Counted from the first letter of the stretch, positions 27,507 through 36,921 are shown. The stretch is DNA of 64,000 nucleotides from Agromyces mangrovi (GCF_030296695.1 NZ_AP027737.1:1612001-1676000), one strand, 5' to 3'. Made by a program: numbers and translations. The notes: a model not told the origin generated them from the sequence alone.

Positions 27507-28472
27507 GTGCGCGACGTCATCATCATCGGTTCCGGCCCGGCCGGATTCACCGCGGCCATCTACGCCGCGCGTGCGGAACTGCAGCCGATGCTGGTCGCCA
27601 GCTCGGTCGAGGTGGGCGGCGAGCTCATGAACACGACCGAGGTCGAGAACTTCCCCGGCTTCCCCGACGGCATCATGGGCCCCGAGCTGATGGGCAAGAT
27701 GCAGGCGCAGGCCGAGCGCTTCGGCACCGAGGTCGTCTACGACGACGTCGTGAAGCTCGAGCTCGAGGGCGACGTGAAGCGCGTCACCCTCGGCAGCGGC
27801 GACGTGCACGAGGCCCGCACGGTCATCTACGCGACCGGCTCGGCCTACCGCAAGCTCGGCCTCCCCGAGGAGGACCGCCTGTCGGGCCACGGCCTCTCGT
27901 GGTGCGCCACCTGCGACGGCTTCTTCTTCAAGGCCAAGGAGATCGCGGTCGTCGGCGGCGGCGACTCCGCCATGGAGGAGGCGACCTTCCTCACGCGCTT
28001 CGCTTCGAAGGTCTACATCATCCACCGCCGCGAGGAGCTGCGCGCATCGAAGATCATGCAGCAGCGCGCCTTCGACGACCCGAAGATCGAGTTCATCTGG
28101 AACTCCGAGATCGCGGCGATCCAGGGCACGGATGCGGTGACCGGCGTCACCCTCCGCGACACCGTCACCGGCGCCGAGCGCGAGCTGCCCCTCGAGGGCC
28201 TGTTCGTCGCGATCGGCAACGACCCGCGCGTGCACCTCGTGCACGGGCAGCTCGACCTCACGAACGAGGGCACGGTCGCGGTGCAGGGCCGCTCGTCGAA
28301 GACGTCGCTGCCCGGCGTGTTCGCCGCCGGCGACGTGCTCGACCCGACCTACCGCCAGGCCGTCACCGCCGCGGGCTCCGGCACCGTCGCGGCGCTCGAC
28401 GCCGAGCACTACCTCGCCGCGCACGCCGACGCACCGGCCTCGCCCGAGACCGAGTTCGCCGTCGTCAACTGA
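27507..28472 (+). CDS. trxB: Thioredoxin reductase
   Basis: The 321-residue flavoprotein has the FAD-binding GSGPAG motif (residues 9-14), the redox-active CATC (about 134-137, SWCATCDGFFF), the NADPH-binding GGGDSAMEEA and the C-terminal FAD motif GVFAAGDVLD. It reduces thioredoxin with NADPH. The start is GTG 27507, with GAGGAG upstream. It is followed 49 bp later by trxA, and a SigR/SigH-type promoter lies in front of the pair. Length is standard for the low-molecular-weight enzyme. Confidence 0.97.
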   Translation: MRDVIIIGSGPAGFTAAIYAARAELQPMLVASSVEVGGELMNTTEVENFPGFPDGIMGPELMGKMQAQAERFGTEVVYDDVVKLELEGDVKRVTLGSGDVHEARTVIYATGSAYRKLGLPEEDRLSGHGLSWCATCDGFFFKAKEIAVVGGGDSAMEEATFLTRFASKVYIIHRREELRASKIMQQRAFDDPKIEFIWNSEIAAIQGTDAVTGVTLRDTVTGAERELPLEGLFVAIGNDPRVHLVHGQLDLTNEGTVAVQGRSSKTSLPGVFAAGDVLDPTYRQAVTAAGSGTVAALDAEHYLAAHADAPASPETEFAVVN

Positions 28473-28521
28473 CCGCGGCGGAGCATCCGCACCGCTCGTT
28501 CACCCAACCTGAGGAGACCCC

Positions 28522-28845
28522 ATGACCGCACGCGCCGTCGACCAGAGCACCTTCGAGCAGGAGGTCCTCAACAACTCCAAGACCGTCATGGTCGACTTCT
28601 GGGCGGAGTGGTGCGGCCCGTGCCGCGCCGTCAGCCCGATCCTCGACCAGATCGCGACCGAGCACTCCGACAAGCTCGACATCGTCAAGCTCAACGTCGA
28701 CGAGAACCCGCAGCTCGCGATGAAGTACCAGATCACCTCCATCCCCGCGATGAAGGTCTTCCAGCAGGGCGAGGTCGTCAAGACCGTCATCGGCGCCAAG
28801 CCGAAGCCCGCGCTCGAGGCCGACCTCGCCGCCTACCTCGCGTAG
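28522..28845 (+). CDS. trxA: Thioredoxin
   Basis: The 107-residue protein has the thioredoxin active site WAEWCGPCRAV (Cys 32 and 35 approximately), the cis-Pro loop SIPAM and the usual alpha-beta fold end GAKPKPALEADLAAYL. It is the partner of the reductase encoded just upstream and keeps cytoplasmic protein thiols reduced. The GAGGAG Shine-Dalgarno is strong. A 12-bp perfect hairpin terminator follows 23 bp after the stop codon. Confidence 0.97.
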   Translation: MTARAVDQSTFEQEVLNNSKTVMVDFWAEWCGPCRAVSPILDQIATEHSDKLDIVKLNVDENPQLAMKYQITSIPAMKVFQQGEVVKTVIGAKPKPALEADLAAYLA

Positions 28846-28868
28846 CCGGCCCGTTCGCGAACCTCCTC

Positions 28869-28896
28869 GACCCGCCCGGCACCAGCCGGGCGGGTC
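28869..28896 (+). terminator. Terminator of trxB-trxA
   Basis: GACCCGCCCGGC (28869-28880) pairs perfectly with GCCGGGCGGGTC (28885-28896) around an ACCA loop. It isolates the thioredoxin operon from the aminotransferase gene. Confidence 0.88.
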
Positions 28897-28974
28897 GTTC
28901 GCGTTCCACGGGGTCGCGCGCGATGCCACCTGCGGGGGATCGGCCGTGTCATCCGCCCTCCCGCCCCGAATACG

Positions 28975-30330
28975 ATGAAGTCGACGACAACGAACGGACA
29001 CCTGAACGTGACTCCCGAGGGCCTCCCGAAGCGCACCGGCAACAACCTCGACCCGTGGTACCACCACTACGCGGCCCGAGCCGCCGGGTTGAGCGCCTCC
29101 GAGGTGCGTGCGCTGTTCGCCGTCGCGTCGCGTCCCGAGGTCGTGTCGCTCGCCGGCGGGATGCCGTTCGTGTCGGCCCTTCCCGACGAGTTCGTCATGG
29201 GATCGCTCGAGCGCGTCATGCGCGAGCGCGGTCCGGTCGCGTTGCAGTACGGCTCCGGGCAGGGCACGGAGTCGATCCGCGAGCACATCCTCGAGATCAT
29301 GGCGATCGAGGGCATCGAGGCCACGCTCGACAACGTCGTCGTGACGACGGGCTCCCAGCAGGCGCTCGACCTGGTGGCCAAGCTCTTCCTCGACCCCGGA
29401 GACGTGGTGCTCGCGGAAGCGCCCAGCTACGTCGGCGCCATCGGCGTGTTCCGCTCCTACGAGGCCGACACGGTGCACATGGCCGTCGACGAGCACGGAC
29501 TCATCCCAGCCGCACTGCAGGAGACGATCGATCGGCTGCGGGCCGAGGGTCGCCGCATCAAGCTGCTGTACACGATCCCGAACTTCCAGAACCCGTCGGG
29601 CGTGACGATGTCGGCCGAGCGCCGGGCCGAGGTGCTGCGGATCTGCCGCGCGAACGAGATCCTCGTCGTCGAGGACAATCCGTACGGCCTGCTCTGGTTC
29701 GAGTCGCCGGCCCCGAATGCGATCCGCTCGCTCGACGAGGACGGCGTGATCTACCTCGGGTCGTTCTCGAAGACGCTCGCGCCCGGCTTCCGGGTGGGCT
29801 GGGCGCTCGCGCCGCACGCCATCCGCGAGAAGCTCATCCTCGCGAACGAGTCGGCCATCCTGTCGCCGAGCGTGTTCAGCCAGATGGTCATCGCCGAGTA
29901 CCTCGACCAGGTCGACTGGCGCACCCAGATCGACACGTTCCGCGGCCTGTACCGCGAACGCAAGGAGGCCATGCTCGAGGCGCTCGACGACCACCTGCCC
30001 GAGCTCCGCTGGACCAACCCCGACGGCGGATTCTTCGTCTGGCTCGACCTTCCGCCCGAGCTCGACTCGAAGGCCATGCTGCCGCGAGCGGTGCGGGAAC
30101 TGGTCGCCTACACGCCCGGCACCGCCTTCTTCGACGACGGGGGAGGGCGGCACAACATCCGGCTGTCGTTCTGCTACCCGACGCCCGAGAGCATCCGGCT
30201 CGGCGTGCGCAGGCTCGCCAACGTCGTGGGTGGGGAGCTCGACCTGCTCACCACCTTCGCCGGCACGGGTTCGCTCGCGCTTGAGGACCGCGTCCGCCGC
30301 ACCTCGACGCCGCCGTCCAACCTCGCCTGA
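28975..30330 (+). CDS. PLP-dependent class I/II aminotransferase (LysN / MocR-like catalytic domain)
   Basis: The 451-residue fold-type I aminotransferase has the PLP Lys in GSFSKTLAPGFRVGW, the Asn of PNFQNPSG, EDNPYG and the C-terminal Arg in IRLSFCY. It lacks a DNA-binding domain, so it is an enzyme similar to 2-aminoadipate/multi-substrate aminotransferases. The ATG at 28975 overlaps a TACGAT -10-like element, so the real start may be GTG 29008 (VTPEGLPKRTG). It sits in the conserved actinobacterial trxA - aminotransferase - ddl - parB order. Substrate is not determined by sequence. Confidence 0.88.
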   Translation: MKSTTTNGHLNVTPEGLPKRTGNNLDPWYHHYAARAAGLSASEVRALFAVASRPEVVSLAGGMPFVSALPDEFVMGSLERVMRERGPVALQYGSGQGTESIREHILEIMAIEGIEATLDNVVVTTGSQQALDLVAKLFLDPGDVVLAEAPSYVGAIGVFRSYEADTVHMAVDEHGLIPAALQETIDRLRAEGRRIKLLYTIPNFQNPSGVTMSAERRAEVLRICRANEILVVEDNPYGLLWFESPAPNAIRSLDEDGVIYLGSFSKTLAPGFRVGWALAPHAIREKLILANESAILSPSVFSQMVIAEYLDQVDWRTQIDTFRGLYRERKEAMLEALDDHLPELRWTNPDGGFFVWLDLPPELDSKAMLPRAVRELVAYTPGTAFFDDGGGRHNIRLSFCYPTPESIRLGVRRLANVVGGELDLLTTFAGTGSLALEDRVRRTSTPPSNLA

Positions 30331-30352
30331 GAGAACCGGAGACCCCACGATC

Positions 30353-31314
30353 ATGCCCGACGCACCCGCACTCGACATCGTCGTCCTCGCCGGCGGCATC
30401 TCGCACGAACGCGACGTCTCCCTCCGGTCGGGTCGGCGCGTCGCAGACGGCCTGACGGCGGCCGGGCATCGCGTGACACTGCGCGAGCCGGATGCCACGC
30501 TGCTCGCGCACCTCGCCGAGCACCGCCCCGACGTGGTGTGGCCTGCGCTGCACGGCGCGAGCGGTGAAGACGGTGCCCTGCGCGGACTGCTCGACGCGCT
30601 CGCGCTGCCGTATGTCGGGGCGCGCTCGAACGCGTCCGGTCTCGCGTGGAACAAGCCGGTCGCGAAGACCGTCGTGCAGGCCGCGGGCGTCGCAACGCCC
30701 GACTGGATCACCGTGACGCGAGACGCGTTCCGCGAGCTCGGCGCCTCGAGCGTGCTCGACGCGGTGCTGCACCGGCTCGACACCCCCGTGGTGGTGAAGC
30801 CCGCGTCCGGCGGGTCTGCCCAGGGGTGTCGCTCGTCGACGAGCGCGGCGCGCTGCCGCGCGCGCTGGTCGACGCGTTCACGTACTCGGAGCTCGCGATC
30901 ATCGAGCGGCGTGTGGTCGGCACCGAGGTGTCGGTCGGCATCGTGGACACCGGCTCCGGTCCGACGGCGCTGCCGCTCGTCGAGATCGAGCCGGTCTCGG
31001 GCGACTACAGCTTCGAGGCCCGCTACAACGCGGGGGAGACCGTGTTCTACGCGCCGGCGCGACTCGATGAGTCGCTCGCGGCGACGGTCTCCGATGCCGG
31101 ACTCGCCGCCCACGCAGTACTGGGCCTCCGGCACATCTCGCGCGTCGACTTCATCGTCGACGATGCGGGAACGCCGTGGTTCCTCGAGGCGAACGTGCTT
31201 CCCGGACTCACCGAGACGTCGCTGCTGCCGCAGGCGATCGAAGCCGCGGGGCTTCGTCCCGGCAACGTCTACGCCGACCTGGCGCGGACCGCCATGGGCG
31301 ACGGCACCGACTGA
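30353..31314 (+). CDS. D-alanine-D-alanine ligase family protein (apparent frameshift)
   Basis: The ATP-grasp protein of about 320 residues has VVLAGGISHERDVSLRSG at the N-terminus, then WPALHGASGEDGALRGLL, VVKPASGGSAQG and, in the second part, SRVDFIVDD, FLEANVLPGLTETSLLP. The frame breaks at the G4 run 30823-30826; one extra base gives GGSAQGVSLVDERG and joins both halves. D-Ala-D-Ala ligase makes the dipeptide end of peptidoglycan precursors; this parB-adjacent paralogue may have a related dipeptide-ligase role. The gene begins 22 bp after the aminotransferase and converges with parB, leaving only 6 bp between stop codons. Confidence 0.9.
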
Positions 31315-31320
31315 CGCCGG

Positions 31321-32322
31321 TCAGTTCCCCGCGCTGAATCCGTCTTCGTCACCCAGTTCCGCAAGTATGCGGTTCAGGTCATGTATCGTCGCGAAATCGA
31401 TGCTGATCTGCCCTTTTCGTGACCCCAACGAGACCTTCACGCGGGTGTTCAGGCGGTCACCGAGCCGGCCGGCGACCTCGTCGAGGTAGTGCTGACGGCG
31501 GCCTGCCGCGGGCTTCACCCGTGCCGGCTTCGGGCTCGCGGATGCCGCCGCCTCCGCCGCACGCACCGAGAGGTCCTCGTTGACGATCTTCTCGGCGAGC
31601 CGTTGCATGCCCTCGGCGTCGCCCACCGAGAGGATCGCGCGGGCGTGTCCCGCCGAGAGCACTCCCGACGCCACGCGCACCTGCACCTGCTCGGGCAGCT
31701 TCAGCAGCCGCAGCGTGTTCGAGATCTGCGGGCGAGAGCGCCCGATGCGGCTCGCGAGTTCCTCCTGGGTGATGCCGAAGTCTGCGAGCAGCTGCTGGTA
31801 GGCGGATGCCTCCTCGAGCGGGTTCAGCTGCGAGCGGTGGAGGTTCTCGAGCAGCGCGTCCCGCAGCATCGCGTCGTTCGCGGTGTCCTTGACGACGGCC
31901 GGGATCGTGTCGAGTCCCGCCTCCTTGGTGGCGCGGAGACGACGCTCGCCCATGACGAGCTCGTAGGTGCCGGGCGTCTCGGGGTGCGGGCGCACCACGA
32001 TCGGCTGGAGGACGCCGAACTCGCGCACGCTGTGGACGAGCTCTGCGAGGTCGTCGGGATCGAAGACGCTCCGCGGCTGGTTCGCGTTGGGGACGATGGA
32101 CGCCGGGTCGAGCTGCAGGAGCCGAGCGCCGGGAACCGAGACGAGTCCGTCGGCGGCGTGATCGGAGTTGGTCGACCCGTCGCCGTCGCGCCGAGTGGCC
32201 GTCGAGACCGTCGTCTCGCCGGGGAAGAAGACGTCGACGGGCCGGTGCTCGCGGGGCGCGTCGTCTCCGGTCGGGATGAGGGCCCCGATTCCCCTGCCGA
32301 GTCCCGTTCGCTTCGTCGCCAC
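31321..32322 (-). CDS. parB: Chromosome partitioning protein ParB (CTP-dependent clamp)
   Basis: The 333-residue protein contains the ParB/Sulfiredoxin CTP-binding domain with PNANQPRSVFDPDDLAELV, the C motifs GTYELVMGERRLRA, an HTH that reads parS (SRIGRSRPQISNTLRLLKLP) and a C-terminal dimer domain. The GERRxR motif is the CTPase signature. ParB loads at the parS sites found across 33-38 kb and spreads. The gene is transcribed with parA (stop/start adjacent, parA stop at 32323) and lies on the left replichore arm. Confidence 0.96.
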   Translation of the reverse strand: MATKRTGLGRGIGALIPTGDDAPREHRPVDVFFPGETTVSTATRRDGDGSTNSDHAADGLVSVPGARLLQLDPASIVPNANQPRSVFDPDDLAELVHSVREFGVLQPIVVRPHPETPGTYELVMGERRLRATKEAGLDTIPAVVKDTANDAMLRDALLENLHRSQLNPLEEASAYQQLLADFGITQEELASRIGRSRPQISNTLRLLKLPEQVQVRVASGVLSAGHARAILSVGDAEGMQRLAEKIVNEDLSVRAAEAAASASPKPARVKPAAGRRQHYLDEVAGRLGDRLNTRVKVSLGSRKGQISIDFATIHDLNRILAELGDEDGFSAGN

Positions 32323-34110
32323 TTACTTCGCTCCTTCGGTCAGCGGTGCACCGCGCAACGCCATCTCCGCCGCGGCTTCGCGGTACGACAGCGAGCCCGT
32401 GGACGCGTAGTCGTACGCGATGACGCTCTGCCCGTAGCTGGGCGCCTCCGAGACGCGGACCGACCGCGGGATGATCGTGTTGAGCACTTGGGTGGGGAAG
32501 TGGTCGCGCACGTCCTGCGCGACCTGCTGCGCCAGGTTGGTGCGCGAGTCGAACATCGTCAGGAGGATGGTCGAGACCCGCAGCGCCGGGTTCAGGTGGC
32601 GCTCGATCAGCTCGATGTTGCGGAGCAGCTGCGACAGTCCCTCGAGTGCGTAGTACTCGCACTGGATGGGGATGAGCACCTCGCGCGCGGCGACGAAGGC
32701 GTTGATCGTCAGCAGGCCGAGCGAGGGCGGGCAGTCGATGAAGACGTAGTCGAACGCGCGGTCCGCCTGCTCGAGGTAGGCGTCGAGCGCCCGGCGCAGG
32801 CGCTGCTCTCGCGCGACGAGGGAGACGAGTTCGATCTCAGCGCCGGCGAGATCGATCGTCGCGGGTACGCACTGGAGGTTCTCGTGCTCCGTGGTGGGCT
32901 GCACCACCTCCGAGAGCGAGGCATCGTTGACGAGCGCGTCGTACACGCTCGCCGTGCCGGGCCGGTGCTCGACGCCGAGCGCGGTCGATGCGTTGCCCTG
33001 GGGGTCGAGGTCGATGACGAGCACTCGAGCGCCGGTGCGCGCCAGGGCAGCAGCGAGGTTGACCGTTGTCGTGGTCTTCCCGACGCCGCCCTTCTGGTTC
33101 GAGATGGTGATGACGCGCGTGTGTTCGGGCTTCGGAAGCACCTGGGACTCCAATGCGGCGCGGCGCCGCGTCTCCTCCGCGAGTTGCTCGGCCAGAGGCG
33201 CACCCGCGGCCGTTCCACGTGAAACGGTCATCGACGGTTCGGCTCGCAGTGCGCCGGTGCGCTCCCGCAGGTCGTTCGTGCTGATCTCGGCTCCGGTCTC
33301 GGGCGGTCGGGCAGGGTGGTTGTCGTGCAGCGTGGGCAGCGGATCCTCGTGGAGGGCGGCTGCGGTGGCTGCGTCCCAGTCGATCACGCGGCGCACGGGC
33401 GCCTCCATCGACGGGGGAGTGGCGTCTGCGGCAGGGTGCGCTGCGCCAGCATCCGATGCTACCGGTTCCGAAGCGGCTTCCGACGCGCTCGGGGGCTCGC
33501 TGTCGGAGGTGGCCGACGCGGTTGTGGCGTCAGTGGCGTTCGACCGAGCGGAGTCGCCATCGCCGGTCTCCGCGGTCGCGTCGGAATCGGTCGAGCCAAC
33601 GGGCCTGGGCGCTTCGGCCGTTGCCGTCTCCGTGTCGTCGGTCGGGTGCTCGCTCTCGGACGCAGTGTGCTCGACCGGGGTGGCTGCAGCGGATGGTGCC
33701 TCGGGTACTGACGGTTCGGTCGTCGACTCACGCGCGGGTGCCGGTGCAGGCGCTGGGGCGTACCGCGCGTAGTCCTCCTGATCGGCAGACGCGTCGCGAG
33801 TGGCCTGCGCCGGAGCCATCTGGGCGACGGCGATCGCGCCGGGAGCCAGGTGCAGATCCGGAGATGCCGCGGCCTGCGACTCTCCCTGGTGCGAATCCGC
33901 GGAGAACGACGGGGTGGGCGAGGGTGCACCGGGGACGCCTGCGGTCGTGTCGGTCGCCGGGTTGGCAGTCACGGGCGGAGTCGTGACCTGCGGTGCGGGC
34001 GGCGGTGGCACGTTCGGCGGGGCAGCATCCGCCGTCCGAGACCCGGTGTCCGGTTCGGAAGGCGTACTCTGCTTCCTTCGGAACCAACCCCGACCGGATC
34101 CCTGCGCCAT
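32323..34110 (-). CDS. parA: ParA-type chromosome partitioning ATPase with long N-terminal extension
   Basis: The C-terminal ~285 residues are a normal ParA/Soj: deviant Walker A KGGVGKTTTTVNLA, VLVIDLDPQGNAST, and YVFIDCPPSLG. The N-terminal ~310 residues are an acidic Pro/Ala/Ser/Thr-rich, probably disordered region with a basic tip (GSGRGWFRRKQST) and a conserved-looking VRRVIDWDAATAAALHED patch close to the ATPase. The long start at 34110 is supported by AGGAG at 34120-34116. The alternative internal Met of MTVSRGTAAG (about 33230) has no Shine-Dalgarno and falls on a parS-like site. ParA drives segregation of ParB-parS complexes. The extension is unusual for ParA. Confidence 0.9.
   Translation of the reverse strand: MAQGSGRGWFRRKQSTPSEPDTGSRTADAAPPNVPPPPAPQVTTPPVTANPATDTTAGVPGAPSPTPSFSADSHQGESQAAASPDLHLAPGAIAVAQMAPAQATRDASADQEDYARYAPAPAPAPARESTTEPSVPEAPSAAATPVEHTASESEHPTDDTETATAEAPRPVGSTDSDATAETGDGDSARSNATDATTASATSDSEPPSASEAASEPVASDAGAAHPAADATPPSMEAPVRRVIDWDAATAAALHEDPLPTLHDNHPARPPETGAEISTNDLRERTGALRAEPSMTVSRGTAAGAPLAEQLAEETRRRAALESQVLPKPEHTRVITISNQKGGVGKTTTTVNLAAALARTGARVLVIDLDPQGNASTALGVEHRPGTASVYDALVNDASLSEVVQPTTEHENLQCVPATIDLAGAEIELVSLVAREQRLRRALDAYLEQADRAFDYVFIDCPPSLGLLTINAFVAAREVLIPIQCEYYALEGLSQLLRNIELIERHLNPALRVSTILLTMFDSRTNLAQQVAQDVRDHFPTQVLNTIIPRSVRVSEAPSYGQSVIAYDYASTGSLSYREAAAEMALRGAPLTEGAK
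33211..33226. promoter_or_regulatory. parS-like site inside parA
   Basis: CGTTCCACGTGAAACG differs from the core GTTTCACGTGAAAC at one position. It overlaps the codon of the internal Met that could start a short ParA. Confidence 0.75.
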
Positions 34111-34267
34111 TCCCACTCCTACCCCGTCTGCGGAGAGCCACGGTCGAACCGTTGCTCGGCACTCCAGAGTAACCGGGGACCCTCACGTCCGACGATCGAT
34201 TTCGGTCGTCTCGCGAACTCCTGCGTGATTCCTCCTGTGGAGGCGTGCACATCCACGACACTCGAGT

Positions 34268-34283
34268 CGTTTCACGTGAAACA
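34268..34283. promoter_or_regulatory. parS site
   Basis: CGTTTCACGTGAAACA contains the perfect GTTTCACGTGAAAC palindrome. It lies 158 bp upstream of the parA start and begins the first tandem repeat unit. Confidence 0.92.
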
Positions 34284-34620
34284 TCGGCTCCTCTCCTGGT
34301 CGGGACGACGGCCGCTGGGCGGGCGGCGGAACGCGAAGCACTGTGGTTCTCCTCGCCCCCCAAGCGACCCCGGCCCACGCGCGGAACCCAAAGCTTCGGC
34401 CGCCGTGGTGACTGCCCAGCGGCGCTCCTCGCGACCTCGGCCTGCCAACGTGAATCATCGATTCCTCTCCCATATCGGGGCGGCGCCCGCCCAGGGGTCC
34501 AACCCGAAGCAGCGTGGTCCAGTCGCCCCAGGTGACACCCCCCACGCGCAGAGCGTGCGGAACCGGCCGTCCGTGGCGGGCGCCCAGCGGCGCGGGTCGA
34601 AGGCGTCCTTGCTCCCGGGT
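34268..34620 (+). repeat. Diverged tandem repeat, ~170-bp period, containing parS
   Basis: Unit 1 starts at the parS site (34268) and unit 2 near 34447. Matching blocks keep an offset of 168-176 bp: 34275-34296 against 34449-34470 (3 mismatches in 22 nt), CGAAGCA...GTGGT at 34334 against 34505, CCCAGCGGCGC at 34415 against 34583. Unit 2 retains a decayed half of the parS site (CGTGAATCA). Confidence 0.65.
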
Positions 34621-34683
34621 GTTCCAGTTGGGGAGCCGCACTCCGTTTCGGTGTCCCGGGACCGTCGTGCCGCGCGGAAGCAC

Positions 34684-34705
34684 CGATGTTTCATGTGGAA
34701 CATCG
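34684..34705. promoter_or_regulatory. Degenerate parS-like site with extended arms
   Basis: The core TGTTTCATGTGGAACA (34687-34702) has two mismatches to parS, but the site is extended to a 22-bp near-palindrome by flanking CGA and TCG. The same extension occurs at 37003-37024. Confidence 0.6.
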
Positions 34706-35632
34706 ACGTCGCGCGCGATCCTGGCGTTCAAGCTGCCCGTGCGATCCACCACGCGACCGGGCGGACCGTGCCGCGCCTCCACACGAACGCGCCGCCGTCG
34801 CACCGTGTCGTCGATCCCGGGCGACGACCGCGCCGAGCAGCGCGCACGCCCGGGCGCGGGGAGCGACCTTCGCGAGCGTGCGCAGCTTTTGGGATTTGGT
34901 GAGGTGCTCTGCGATTGACAGCGTCCGGGTGGCCTGTGACGCGCGACGGTCGGCGTCGCCACGCAACGCGTTCACGGAAGCGATCACCACCGCGTGCGTG
35001 GAGCCCTTCGGCCACTCCCGACTCCGACGGTGCATCGGCCGAGCTCCTCAGGGGCCTCGGTTCGGCTGCCTCGGTTCGGCCACATCGGTGCAGCTCGGGT
35101 GAACACAGGCTGGGCGTCGCCGTCGGGCCAGCTGGGGCGACCACCGAGGGCCTGGCCGACAGTCGGTCAGTCGGGCCCACGCCGGCTCGAGGGATCATGC
35201 GAGCCCATACGTCCTCTATGCAGGCGCCGAGACCTGCGTGCGAGGTGAGTTCCGCACCGAGCCGAGCTCGCAACCACTGACGACGTGATCCTGTGCAGGT
35301 ACCGTACGTCCGCGTCGGACACGGCGGCAGCGCGGACGTACGTTGCCTGGCGGGCACGACGCTGTCGCCTGCGAGGACCGATCGGTCGATCGGGCGAGCA
35401 ACGAGCCGGGCGCGTCATTGGCGCAGGCTCGACGACGGGGCAGCTTTCGACGCGGAACACCCGTTCGGCGAGCCGCTCGGAACGCTCAGGCCGATCATCG
35501 ATGTCCCCTCACGGCGTGGCGCACCCGACCTCACTCCGACCATGACGGTCCGGCACACGTGCTGGCAATGGACGAAGGAACAGCACATCAAGAATTTGCG
35601 CCTGGCCCGACGGCTGGGGGGTTCCGCCCCAC

Positions 35633-35648
35633 CGTTTCACGTGAAACA
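35633..35648. promoter_or_regulatory. parS site
   Basis: CGTTTCACGTGAAACA is identical to the site at 34268. It lies in the gene-free region 1.5 kb upstream of parA. Confidence 0.92.
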
Positions 35649-36201
35649 GTGACGCCCCGCTCGTGTGGCGCACCCCCGGGGAAGCCCAGTCACGGCTCGC
35701 TGGCACGAATCCTCACCACCTCTTCCCGCCCCGGTACGCAGCGCGCACGGACGTGGCGGCGAACCGCGTCGAGTCGCACGGGTGCGCCCACCATGTGGCG
35801 AACGATCCGCGGCGGCCACCTGCGACGCCACCGCGACCGCTGGCAAAACCGCGACCGCCCCGTCGGCTCAGCGTGGCGCAACCTGGCGGACACCACGATG
35901 GAGTGAGCGCAGTTGACGGCACCGTCGTCTCGCGGGTGCACCACGGCTTCCGCACCGCTTCTCGCACGTCGGCCGCATCCGCACGAGGGACTGTCGATGC
36001 ACGGTGCAATGGGGTCTTCTCGACCTGGCGGCCGCAACTCGACTGCACAGAGCCCGCCACTCCGTGAATCCTCACGATGCCGCCGGCACCGTGGACACAT
36101 GCAACCCGGCTCAGCGAACCGCGCCCCTTACGGAGCGGCGCTCATGAGTGAGCGCATCGCTCCGCCTGCATTGGTTGCGCAGGCATGCGTCGACGGAATC
36201 G

Positions 36202-36921
36202 TCACGGGAGGAGCAGGCGTCGAAGCCGCGAACGAGCATCGTCGTCCACTCCCAACGCGGCCAGGAGCGACGGTGCGTCCTCGGCGGTCGCTCGCACGAT
36301 GTCGGTTTTCCCGACCAACCAGTCCTCGAGCTCGGAGCGCGACCGCCTGGGCCCGGAGCCGTGCGCGCGGAGCGAGGTGTCCTCAGACATGACGACGACC
36401 GACTCGACGTAGTCGTCGACCACCGCGTCCGGCTCGACGCCCGCGTTGCCGAGGAGGAGGGCGGAGATCATGCCAGTGCGGTCCCGGCCGGCGCTGCAGT
36501 GCACGAGCACGCCCGGCCCGGCGGAGGCGATGGACTCGAGCGCGGCCCGCACGAGGAGCGCCTGCAGTTCCCAGTTGTGCGCCCAGTACTCCGGCGAGTC
36601 GAGGATCGGCAGGCAGCGACGGCGGAACTCCGCGTCGGACTGGTCCTCGGTCGGACGCTGGAGTGACTCGATGCCCGCCGTGATCGATTCAGGCAGATCG
36701 GGGTCCCCGTCCCGAGGCCCCGCCTCCTGTTCACTCCGCAGGTCGACGATCGCTCGGATGCCCCACGACCGGGCGTCGTCCCATCCCCGTGCGGTCAGGC
36801 GCTCACGGCGTGGACCCCGTGCCACACGCCGCAGTGCGGTGAGGCCGGTCAGCGAGGCGGACGTCGGCAGCCCGCCGAGGTCACGGCAGTTGGGATACCC
36901 ATCCCAGCGGAGCACACGCAT
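36202..36921 (-). CDS. Tyrosine/serine protein phosphatase (PF13350-like)
   Basis: The 239-residue protein has the phosphatase loop HCSAGRDRTGMI (Cys-X5-Arg, about residues 141-152), the N-terminal NCRDLGGLPT motif and IVDLRSEQEA, the pattern of the IphP/MptpB-like Tyr_phosphatase3 family. It is cytoplasmic and should dephosphorylate phosphotyrosine, phosphoserine or phosphoinositides. TAGATT (36933-36928) ends 6 nt before the ATG, so the mRNA is leaderless. The gene interrupts the usual rsmG-parA neighbourhood, so it may be an insertion into the segregation locus. Confidence 0.9.
   Translation of the reverse strand: MRVLRWDGYPNCRDLGGLPTSASLTGLTALRRVARGPRRERLTARGWDDARSWGIRAIVDLRSEQEAGPRDGDPDLPESITAGIESLQRPTEDQSDAEFRRRCLPILDSPEYWAHNWELQALLVRAALESIASAGPGVLVHCSAGRDRTGMISALLLGNAGVEPDAVVDDYVESVVVMSEDTSLRAHGSGPRRSRSELEDWLVGKTDIVRATAEDAPSLLAALGVDDDARSRLRRLLLP

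Larger units (their letters stand above)
34111..36201. other. Gene-free 2.1-kb parS region upstream of parA
   Basis: No reading frame here has a good start, recognisable protein or codon pattern. The stretch holds three parS or parS-like sites (34268, 34687, 35633) and a diverged tandem repeat of about 170 bp at its parA end. From about 34740 to 35630 and from 35650 to 36200 I see no supported gene or element. A stretch this long without genes is unusual so near the origin in an otherwise dense window. Confidence 0.7.

Noticed and set aside
34740..36150. Possible coding frames in the parS region (e.g. 35293-35652)
   Set aside because: No Shine-Dalgarno or leaderless element, no recognisable protein and irregular codon composition.
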